Origin: CAYQQK01 sp964420065
Lineage (GTDB): Bacteria > Bacillota > Dethiobacteria > DTU022
Direction of reading: 5' to 3'
Length of the DNA: 37,850 nucleotides
NCBI GenBank assembly: GCA_964420065.1
Contig: CAYQQK010000020.1
Location: 1 to 37,850 of the forward strand
The translations under genes and the position numbers were made by a program. Shown in pieces: positions 31,166-37,850 of this stretch. Numbering within the stretch: the first letter of the stretch is position 1; each line of letters opens with the position of its first letter. The notes below the pieces were generated by a model. It made no database searches, had not been told where the DNA came from, and saw only the letters and a program-made list of their open reading frames with translations.

Positions 31166-34100
31166 TCAGGTTGTTTTTTGCATCAGCGCCCACGGTGCAA
31201 GAACCTCGAACAAGGACTCTGCACCGTGCAGGTAGAGCGGCTCTTCCAGCCCGCCTTTGTAATGCAAGTTTGTTTGAAAACCGTGATCGGCGACACAGAG
31301 GACCAGAGCCCCGTCCGGAAGGCAGTCCAGCAGCGGACCTAATTTTCTGCGGCCCTGCAACAACAGTTCATCCAACAACACCGGCAAGGGGTCCCGCGAG
31401 ACGTGAACCTTTTCGTCGATAAAATCGTATTTGAGGACCCGCAACGGTGCGCCCTGTTCCCACCCGGGGCGGCGGTTTTCCGCGGCTTCAAAAAAAGTTT
31501 CCGGATCGGCGATCAATTCGGCGATCAGGCGATCGTCCATATGCAGAACATGCCCGAGGAGACCCGCTTCCTTGAGCGGCTGCAACTGAGCCACGGTCAC
31601 CGTGGGCTGAAAAGCCCAAAGCAGGCCCTCGCGTTTGATCCGAAACCGGTCCCCGGCAAACAGTTTCACCAGTAACTCTTGCCAAAGATCGAGGCGCGCC
31701 CCGTCGAGCAGGACCAGGAAAACACCTCCGACCGCACTTTCCCGGGCGGCCCAGCGGGGCAGGCGCCGGAACAATGCCGGCAGGGTCCGGCGGCGCAAGG
31801 AGGCATCCCGGCGCAAGTGGGCAGCGAAGGCCCGATGCAGGGTTTCAAGGAGGAGAACGTAGCGATGGCGCCAGCGCTGCACCGTTACTGAAGGAACCAG
31901 AATGCGGGCCGGGATCTGTTCGAGCCGGGCCAGGGCCAGCTCAAGCGGCGCCAGAAGCCGGTAGAGCCTTTCCCAGCCCCTATCTTCCCGGGGCAGCGGC
32001 CCCTGAGCCGCCCGTTCCACCTCGTACAGCAGGCAATGGGTTCCGGCCAGGGCCTGGAGTAAGTTGAGCTGATCCTTCTTTTCTTCAAGCAAAGATGAAG
32101 TGAGCGTGGTGGGTGCACGGCCAGGATCGAGTCGTGCGCAGACTTCCTGCAGGCGTGCAACCATATCACGTAAATTTTGTTCCGCCCCCTCCTCGGTAAT
32201 CTGCACCGCCAGTTTTGCCGCAAGGGCGCGGCTGATCGCCGGGAAAAATGGTTCCTTGAGCAGCAGCTCGAGCAAGGTGTCAAAACGGAACGGGGCACCG
32301 TTTTTACCGAAGTGGTTAAGATATTCAAGCAGTTGTTCCACCGCTACCAACCCGCATGCGGCGGCGGCAACCCCGGCCAAGTATTCCTCCGGCAGGGTTT
32401 CCCGCTCGGAAAGAAAACTTTCGCCAAGGGCGCTTAGTTCGGTGTCATAATCGCGCCGGTGCGGCATTTCCGAAGAGAGATTTTCATCGATGAGCCGCGC
32501 GAAGGCGGAGGCCTCTCCGGCAACAGGAGCGTCCAGTTCATCGCGGGTGCCGGAGAAGAAATGAAGGCGTTGAAAGGCGGCCCAAGCGAACAACAGGGCC
32601 AGTGAGCATACTTTTTCCAATCCGGCCCGCGCTACCAACGGGGCCAGACGCGGCTGTTTTGCCTCGAGAAAGGCACTGACCCTGCGCTCGGTTTCCGGCG
32701 GGGCGGCCGCCGAGCCGGACAAATTGCCGACGGCTGCAGCCCCACTCCGTGCTTCTGTTTCCGCCCATACTCCGGCAACTCGGATATATTCAGGTGCGTC
32801 CTTCCCGGCGCCGGCCAACCAGGACCGAAAGAGCTCTTGCATCTGGGCCACGGTAAAGACCCGGCCGGCAAAAAGTTCGCAGAGTCGGTCGAGAGAACGT
32901 TCGGCGATGATGGCGTCGCCGGTCAAGGCCCGGTTGATCCGGGCAATTGTGGTCTGATTGAACAGAAACTCGGGAACCGCAAGCTCCGAACCGGTTTCAG
33001 CAGCAGCCCCGAGGTCGCTCCCGAATTCCGAGCCGGCCTGCAACAATTGCCGCAACGGCACAGCTTCGCGGCGCCGGCCGACCTGTTCAAGATGTTCGGC
33101 ATGGGCGGTGATTTTTTCTCGTAATTCCGGGGTGCAAAGAGCGGTAAAATACTGGCCGATCCCCCGTTTCACCTGCGCCTCCAACGTTGCAATCGCGGGC
33201 AGCTCTACGACCTCACCCAACCGGAAGCCGCACGGACAGAGCGGCCGCTCACGAAGTAAAAGTTCTTCGGCCGCACGACATTCCCGCTCAAGCGGCCGGG
33301 CCAGACACCGGTTGACGCTCACCAGATCGTCCTTGACCGGAACCGCGTTGAGCCGGCTGAACTGTTCAAGGCGGTGATAGGCTCGTGTTTCCATGAGTGA
33401 CCGGTACGGTTTGAAACGATCCGGCCCGACCATGCGGCGATGTTCTTCCAGGTATAGCTCAATGTATTCATCCTGGAAATAGCGGAATTCCCGTTTCAGG
33501 CGGTCGCGAAACTTTTGATCCCAGAAGAGGCCCTCCTCTTCAAGAAGTTCGAGCAGCCGGCGGCGACGTTCGGAAAGGGCAAGGTAGCGTTCCCCGGCGG
33601 GGAAAACAAGGGCGGGGTCGGAAAGGTAGTGCCCCAGACGTAAAATTGCCGGAAGATCGTCATCCAGGAAAACGGCGGCGCCGGCCAGGCGGGACCAGTC
33701 GTCGGCAATGAGGGGGCGGGAACGGCAGGCCGCCAAAAAACGTTCAAGCCCTTCCCGCGAACTGTAGGAAACCTTGATTTCTTCAAGAAATGCGGCAAAG
33801 CGTTCGAACAACCCGGTCAGCCTGTCCCAGCGTAACGTCCCAAAAAGAGGGTGCTCCTGTAAACGACCCAGTCCATGGCGCAGGTCCGCGATTTTACCGG
33901 TCCACTCCTGTTTAAGGGCAACGACCGCCTCCCAGGCTTGTTGCTGGACGGTAAAGGTAAGGGGGAGGGCGCGCAGCCGGGCCGGAAGAAAGGGAAGCCC
34001 GGCAAGAACCTGCTGCAGTTCCGGGCGAATCAGTGTCCCGGGACCGATCACTTCAATTTGCCAGAACTGGTAATAGCCGGCCTGTGACGGGGCAAGGCGT

Positions 34101-36592
34101 TTACCGCTGCGGTAGGCCGAAACGGCCCCGCTGACGATCGCCGCCGTGCCCAGGGCACGAAAACCCTCACCGCTCAGACCGAAGGGCCCCTTGCGTAATT
34201 TCCAATAGAGCTTTTCAAGAGGGATCTGCCCCGTTTCGGGGATCAGGGAAAAAAACGCAGCAACCAGAGGCGAGGTTTTGGGGTTGATCTCGAGCAGGTA
34301 ACCGGAACCTTTCTTTTTGACCAGGCCGAGCGGCCGAAGATAATTGTCGATGGCCAGCCGGCTGCCCCGATCGAACGGTTCGTCCTCGGGACGGGGCGAA
34401 ACCAACAGTTCCAGGGCGCGCTGCACCAGGCTGCCGGTGACCTGTTCGCCCAGGGGGCGGATTTCGAAATGGCGCGGATAGCGTTCCTTTAAAATTTCGG
34501 CGGCGACGCGGGAGAGCAGTCCGGAAAAAGGCAGGTAGGCGAGCATGGCCGGCTGCAAGATCTGTTCAGCCGCCTTGAGACCGCCCTGGTAGTAAAGATG
34601 GCGGAAGATATTGCACACCTGCCGTTTCTCCTCGGCAAGGCGGTTTTCCAACCGTACGCTCACCTGCTGCCCGGCCGGGCTGGTATCGACGGCATATTCC
34701 TGCTGCAAGAGACGGCAGGCGCAAGCGCGGCGCAACTGCTCTTCTTCCCCGGCGGTAATTTCGCGGGGCACCCACAGGGCCAGGGAACCGAGCAGGGCCT
34801 CAGCGCAGTGTTCGAAAAAAGCCGTCCAGGGTGAAACGGACCGGCCGGCCGCCTTCGCCGGGGAGGCGGCGGCAAAACCCGGTGGGACAATGAAAAGCAT
34901 GAAATCGGTCTCTTCTGTTTCCAGCTCGTCTTGAAACTGCGTTAGCGTTTCGGGGGTCAACGTCGCCGGAGAACCGTATATAACGCGGCCGCGACGCCGG
35001 GTATTTTGCCATGTGACCTCCTCTTCCCGGGCCGGTTCCTGCTGCAACTGCCACAGGGGCAGGTTCGGTTCGTCGATCCAGGGCAGCAGCTCTTCAAGCA
35101 GGCGTGGATCGCCCGGAGCGAAAGCGGCGCCATAGCGGGCCAGCTTCTTCTCGATGAGCAGCGCCACATCGGCCTTGAGGTCGATCCGGTACACTTTTTC
35201 CCCGCCCTTGTTTGCGGCCGCAGCGATATAGGCGCCGCGATCATGAAGAGTGCTCATGATTTGATCGATATAATCGTAATTGACGCTGCTTTCAAGTCCG
35301 GAATAGCGGTAAAGCAGCAGCCGGGTCAGTTCGGCGGCGGTGAAGCGGCGCGGTGCCCGGCCCAGGGCGCCCAGGATCAGCAGTTTGAGCAGCCGCAGGG
35401 CGGTCAAAGCATCTTCAGGCTCGGGGAAGATACGACCGGCTTCCCGTTCGAAGTGGTGGTAGACCTGCTCGCTATAGGCGCTGGTTTCAACCGTTTCCCG
35501 GATGCGATCCCGGAAGTGATCGAAAATATAGTCGGGGGTAAGCAATGCGGTTGCCGGCTGTTCAAGAAAGGAAGGGATAGCGCGTCGCGGATCGCCGGCA
35601 AGGCGGTAGTGGATAAAATCGATCACGCCTCGATGCTGGGAAAAGAGAGTGCGCAGCTCGTCCAGCAGCTCGACCGTGGCGGGATGAACAGGATAAAGGG
35701 CAATGAAGTCTTCCCGGGAAAAGGGCAAGGAGGTGAAAGCATCCTGCAATTCGGCCAGAACCCGGGGCAGCCCGTCGGCAGCTGCTTCTTTATGCCGCAC
35801 CAGCCGCCCGGAGACAATCGCTTTGACATGGGCCCCCGAAAGTTGAAAACGGACCGGGTAACGGTCCTTGATCTTGTGCAACAATTCACCTGAAAGGGAG
35901 CCGGTCGTCTCGATATTTTCCTGCATGGTGGCGACGATCCAGGCCGGAACGTCGCCGGCCAGCTCGCCCAGATATTGCAGGAAGCGTACATCCTCGTTGT
36001 AAGCGGCGGCAGTTTCCTTGGAACGGAGAAATTCGGATAGCTCGTCGATCAGGAGGACAAGACCGCCGTAGCCACTTCGTTCCAGCTCCCGACACAGGTG
36101 TTGAAAGGCGGGTGTGCGGGGCAGGTCAAGCCAATTTTTGTCCGGCAAGCCCGCCCCGTTGCCAAGTTTTTCCGCCACTCTGGACAGGACGATCTGTTCC
36201 AGGTGCTCCCGGTTACTGTGCTCGACCAGCGAAACTTCCACAACCAGGGGCCGCCGGGCAGCAGCCCGGGTAAAAAGTTCCGGCAAGCCTTCCACACCGT
36301 CCGGGCAATCGCGACAACCATCGCTCAGGATGCGTCTTGCCGCGTCATCGTTCAAACTTATACTAAGAATGTTCAGCAGATGCGATTTGCCCGAGCCGTA
36401 GTTGCCGATAACGAAAAAGCCCTCACCGCGGCCGGCCACTATTTTATGCAAAATCATGGCCAGGGCAAAGGAAACCTCCGCCGTGAAAACAAACGCTTCA
36501 ACCAGACCGTGGCGGAGGGCGCGATCGCCCAAATCGGCTAGACGGACCACTGTGCGCACCGGAGGCACATGGACCAGATCACCGATCTTCAT
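31166..36592 (-). CDS. Giant protein: PglY/BrxC-like P-loop ATPase fused to a C-terminal PglZ-like domain
   Basis: A 1808-residue single polypeptide. The N-terminal AAA-like ATPase has Walker A GNYGSGKS at 63-70, Walker B LVLLIDELSEFL at about 178-189, a sensor-like WIVATMQEN at 218-226, IKDRYPVRFQLSGAHVKAIV, and YPVHPATVELLDEL followed by QHRGVIDFIHYRL. This is the layout of the large DUF499/DUF6079/PglY-BrxC ATPases. The long middle (about 480-1610) is mostly alpha-helical with a single CPC motif near 1118-1120 and a flexible, Ser/Ala-rich stretch. The C-terminal domain (1618-1808) shows VFLVLLDGARLDLW with Asp1630, FQPTVTVAQL, and LCVADHGF with Asp1769-His1770, the metal-ligand pattern of PglZ in the alkaline phosphatase superfamily. 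ATG at 36590-36592 has GGGAGG about 7 bases upstream and overlaps the TPR gene. BREX keeps these two functions in separate proteins; the fusion is unusual. Confidence 0.85.
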   Translation of the reverse strand: MKIGDLVHVPPVRTVVRLADLGDRALRHGLVEAFVFTAEVSFALAMILHKIVAGRGEGFFVIGNYGSGKSHLLNILSISLNDDAARRILSDGCRDCPDGVEGLPELFTRAAARRPLVVEVSLVEHSNREHLEQIVLSRVAEKLGNGAGLPDKNWLDLPRTPAFQHLCRELERSGYGGLVLLIDELSEFLRSKETAAAYNEDVRFLQYLGELAGDVPAWIVATMQENIETTGSLSGELLHKIKDRYPVRFQLSGAHVKAIVSGRLVRHKEAAADGLPRVLAELQDAFTSLPFSREDFIALYPVHPATVELLDELRTLFSQHRGVIDFIHYRLAGDPRRAIPSFLEQPATALLTPDYIFDHFRDRIRETVETSAYSEQVYHHFEREAGRIFPEPEDALTALRLLKLLILGALGRAPRRFTAAELTRLLLYRYSGLESSVNYDYIDQIMSTLHDRGAYIAAAANKGGEKVYRIDLKADVALLIEKKLARYGAAFAPGDPRLLEELLPWIDEPNLPLWQLQQEPAREEEVTWQNTRRRGRVIYGSPATLTPETLTQFQDELETEETDFMLFIVPPGFAAASPAKAAGRSVSPWTAFFEHCAEALLGSLALWVPREITAGEEEQLRRACACRLLQQEYAVDTSPAGQQVSVRLENRLAEEKRQVCNIFRHLYYQGGLKAAEQILQPAMLAYLPFSGLLSRVAAEILKERYPRHFEIRPLGEQVTGSLVQRALELLVSPRPEDEPFDRGSRLAIDNYLRPLGLVKKKGSGYLLEINPKTSPLVAAFFSLIPETGQIPLEKLYWKLRKGPFGLSGEGFRALGTAAIVSGAVSAYRSGKRLAPSQAGYYQFWQIEVIGPGTLIRPELQQVLAGLPFLPARLRALPLTFTVQQQAWEAVVALKQEWTGKIADLRHGLGRLQEHPLFGTLRWDRLTGLFERFAAFLEEIKVSYSSREGLERFLAACRSRPLIADDWSRLAGAAVFLDDDLPAILRLGHYLSDPALVFPAGERYLALSERRRRLLELLEEEGLFWDQKFRDRLKREFRYFQDEYIELYLEEHRRMVGPDRFKPYRSLMETRAYHRLEQFSRLNAVPVKDDLVSVNRCLARPLERECRAAEELLLRERPLCPCGFRLGEVVELPAIATLEAQVKRGIGQYFTALCTPELREKITAHAEHLEQVGRRREAVPLRQLLQAGSEFGSDLGAAAETGSELAVPEFLFNQTTIARINRALTGDAIIAERSLDRLCELFAGRVFTVAQMQELFRSWLAGAGKDAPEYIRVAGVWAETEARSGAAAVGNLSGSAAAPPETERRVSAFLEAKQPRLAPLVARAGLEKVCSLALLFAWAAFQRLHFFSGTRDELDAPVAGEASAFARLIDENLSSEMPHRRDYDTELSALGESFLSERETLPEEYLAGVAAAACGLVAVEQLLEYLNHFGKNGAPFRFDTLLELLLKEPFFPAISRALAAKLAVQITEEGAEQNLRDMVARLQEVCARLDPGRAPTTLTSSLLEEKKDQLNLLQALAGTHCLLYEVERAAQGPLPREDRGWERLYRLLAPLELALARLEQIPARILVPSVTVQRWRHRYVLLLETLHRAFAAHLRRDASLRRRTLPALFRRLPRWAARESAVGGVFLVLLDGARLDLWQELLVKLFAGDRFRIKREGLLWAFQPTVTVAQLQPLKEAGLLGHVLHMDDRLIAELIADPETFFEAAENRRPGWEQGAPLRVLKYDFIDEKVHVSRDPLPVLLDELLLQGRRKLGPLLDCLPDGALVLCVADHGFQTNLHYKGGLEEPLYLHGAESLFEVLAPWALMQKTT

Positions 36593-37617
36593 TTCTGTTC
36601 CTCCCGGGATGCCGCTATTTTCCTCAGGCGGCGGATCACACCGTAAAGCTCCTTGTGGTGCGGATAACGATGGATCAACTCATCAAAAAATATAAGTGCC
36701 TCCTCGATCCGATCCAGTTCCACTGCATCCTTGACGAATGAAGCTTTGGCGGCCCGGTCGCCCGGCTTCTCGGCCAGCAACAGCTTGAACAGCGGCCAGG
36801 CTTTTTCTTTTTGCCCGAGACGTCGGTAACAATAGAGTAGCTGTGCCAGGGCGTAAAGATTGCCCGGATCCAGGGCCAGAACTTCCTGGTAGGCGGCGAT
36901 CGCCTCCGTTTCACGGCCGGCCCGGCGTTCCAGATCACCCAAAAGAGCATGCAGGTGAGGATTCTTCCTGCGTCGGCCGACCTTGATCATCTTTTCGAGC
37001 TGTGCGGCCGCCTGCGCCGGTTCAAGTTGGTCCAAGCGTGCTTTTAAATGAAGGGCATAGGTCATACCGGCTTCCTCTTCTGCTCCCGCGCGAGGCGGTT
37101 GCGCGGCAGGCGCACCGCTGCTCGGGCTACCGGCCGGCGCCTTTTCCCGGAGGCGGCTGCAATGCCGGAGCAGGTAACTGTCTGTCGGGCACTGCTTGAG
37201 CGCCTCCCGCAGCACCGCTAGGGCCTTTTCCAACTGATCGTTTTCCTCCAGAGCGCGGGCCAGCCGGCCGGCCCGGTACGAACTGGGGCTGCATTCATAT
37301 GCCCGCATCAGGTTTTCTACCGCCGCGGCGGGCTGTCCGCATTGCATCGCCGTTTCTCCCAAAACGGTGAGCGCAATCACCTCGGCCGGGTCCCGTGCCA
37401 GAACCGCCAGGGCGGTTTCACTCGCCTCTTCACTCTTACCCTGGCGCAACAGCACCTCGGCCAGGGCAGCCTCGAGCCGGTTGTAAGCCCGGCCGCGATT
37501 TCCGGGCCCGAATTGCGCCAGCGCTTCGTGCAAAACCAGTTCCGCCTCGCGGAACCGTTTTTCCCGGCGTAACCGCCAGCTTTCCGCGAACGCTTTTTGG
37601 CTGCGTTCAAAGTCCAT
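36589..37617 (-). CDS. TPR-repeat protein
   Basis: A 342-residue soluble protein with two blocks of tetratricopeptide-type helical repeats, about 5-155 and 185-335, joined by a linker of about 160-182 rich in Pro, Ala, Gly and Glu. Repeats carry the usual pattern, for example FREAELVLHEALAQFGPG, AAAVENLMRAYECSP and GRETEAIAAYQEVLALDPGN. No catalytic domain is present. The ATG at 37615-37617 follows AAGGGG. It overlaps the start of the giant ATPase-PglZ gene by 4 bases, so the two are translationally coupled and probably form a complex, with the TPR part as scaffold or adaptor. It is transcribed from a clear promoter 55-80 bases upstream. Confidence 0.9.
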   Translation of the reverse strand: MDFERSQKAFAESWRLRREKRFREAELVLHEALAQFGPGNRGRAYNRLEAALAEVLLRQGKSEEASETALAVLARDPAEVIALTVLGETAMQCGQPAAAVENLMRAYECSPSSYRAGRLARALEENDQLEKALAVLREALKQCPTDSYLLRHCSRLREKAPAGSPSSGAPAAQPPRAGAEEEAGMTYALHLKARLDQLEPAQAAAQLEKMIKVGRRRKNPHLHALLGDLERRAGRETEAIAAYQEVLALDPGNLYALAQLLYCYRRLGQKEKAWPLFKLLLAEKPGDRAAKASFVKDAVELDRIEEALIFFDELIHRYPHHKELYGVIRRLRKIAASREEQK

Positions 37618-37631
37618 GACTGCCCCTTACC

Positions 37632-37648
37632 TGCTGTTTTTTACAGCA
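37632..37648 (-). other. Short hairpin in the TPR gene leader
   Basis: TGCTGT (37632-37637) and ACAGCA (37643-37648) flank five T's, 15 to 31 bases upstream of the TPR start and just inside the predicted transcript. A weak regulatory hairpin is possible. Confidence 0.35.
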
Positions 37649-37670
37649 TCCCATCCCCCGACCCGGCTCC

Positions 37671-37699
37671 ATTTTAAAATTAAACCCCGCCCGGGTCAA
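37671..37699 (-). promoter_or_regulatory. Sigma-A promoter of the TPR-ATPase-PglZ operon
   Basis: On the minus strand TTGACC (37694-37699) is exactly 17 bases from TAAAAT (37671-37676); both hexamers match the consensus at 5 of 6 positions. The start would fall near 37664, giving a leader of about 47 bases. The promoter lies after the end of the upstream dehydrogenase gene, so the pair is its own unit. Confidence 0.7.
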
Positions 37700-37754
37700 A
37701 TCACTCCTGCTCCATTCCGATCACCGCATGATAACAGCTACAGTTAAGGTCGGC

Positions 37755-37850
37755 CTATTGAACCACACCGTTACCGGTCGGGGCAGGTTTTACCGCATAT
37801 TCCGGTTCAATCCCGTTAAACACGTCAACAATACTTTTTGCCGCCATCAC
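37755..37850 (-). CDS. D-isomer-specific 2-hydroxyacid dehydrogenase, C-terminal fragment
   Basis: The last 31 codons and stop (TAG at 37755-37757) of a gene entering from the right edge. The residues AAKSIVDVFNGIEPEYAVKP match the C-terminal helix and tail of D-2-hydroxyacid/phosphoglycerate dehydrogenases, which end with a phrase of the type 'ANVVDVLNGKEPKYAVN'. The Rossmann and catalytic residues are outside the window. No clear terminator follows before the TPR promoter. Confidence 0.65.
   Translation of the reverse strand: MMAAKSIVDVFNGIEPEYAVKPAPTGNGVVQ

Noticed and set aside
31065..31342. Plus-strand frame after an AAAGGAGG-like site
   Set aside because: The frame runs into the antisense of the giant ATPase-PglZ gene's conserved PglZ end, and the encoded residues look random.
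31166..37617. Canonical BREX or Pgl cluster
   Set aside because: No methyltransferase, BrxA/B, BrxL/Lon or kinase gene is seen; neighbours are an MBL-fold hydrolase and a hydroxyacid dehydrogenase. Only a BREX-related core can be claimed.
1..37850. CRISPR array, tRNA, rRNA, complete insertion sequence or prophage
   Set aside because: No regularly spaced direct repeats, cloverleaf sequences, transposase genes or phage structural genes were seen when reading both strands by eye.

Overview
The window looks like part of the chromosome of a fairly GC-rich anaerobic member of the Bacillota (Clostridia / Desulfotomaculia-like). The reasons are the secD-secF-recJ-rel run, strong AGGAGG-type ribosome binding sites with many GTG/TTG starts, sigma-A type promoters, an Asp23-like protein and a BusR-like regulator. 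The species cannot be named from the sequence. Most genes are core metabolism on the minus strand, with a few accessory modules.

Layout, left to right. 1-5.8 kb (minus): a branched-chain-amino-acid-type (Liv/HAAT) ABC importer, livH-livM-livG-livF plus a lipoprotein binding protein, followed in the same direction by two metal-dependent amidohydrolases; the second runs off the left edge. This reads as uptake plus hydrolysis of a small amide or ureide-like compound. 6.1-12.9 kb (minus): secD, secF, recJ and a bifunctional rel (p)ppGpp synthetase/hydrolase. 13.1-21.9 kb (minus): a mixed aromatic/histidine cluster, read in the order aroA, unknown lipoprotein, hisD, hisB, hisA, hisIE, hisJ-type phosphatase, aroC, aroB. 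It lacks hisG, hisZ, hisC, hisH and hisF. A 92-bp palindrome-ended repeat sits between the phosphatase gene and aroC.

22.0-22.9 kb (plus): a P-loop protein with an Asp23/Gls24-like C-terminus, apparently started by CTG. 23.0-26.5 kb (minus): an osmoprotectant (OpuC/ProU-type) importer behind a GntR-RCK_C regulator resembling BusR, the c-di-AMP-responsive repressor; an inverted repeat in its promoter is a candidate operator. 26.7-29.5 kb (plus): a small membrane protein, an SSS-family sodium symporter and a nitrilase-superfamily amidohydrolase, closed by a clear bidirectional terminator. 29.7-31.0 kb (minus): a small membrane protein and an RNase Z-like metallo-beta-lactamase-fold hydrolase.

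The most unusual unit is at 31.2-37.6 kb (minus). A TPR protein overlaps by 4 bases a giant 1808-residue protein that carries a BREX PglY/BrxC-like P-loop ATPase at its N-terminus and a PglZ-like alkaline-phosphatase-superfamily domain at its C-terminus. The pair has its own good promoter. No methyltransferase or other BREX partner is visible, so this is a candidate for a compact BREX-related or otherwise undescribed two-gene system. The right edge holds the C-terminus of a 2-hydroxyacid dehydrogenase. I saw no tRNA, rRNA, CRISPR array, complete insertion sequence or phage gene.
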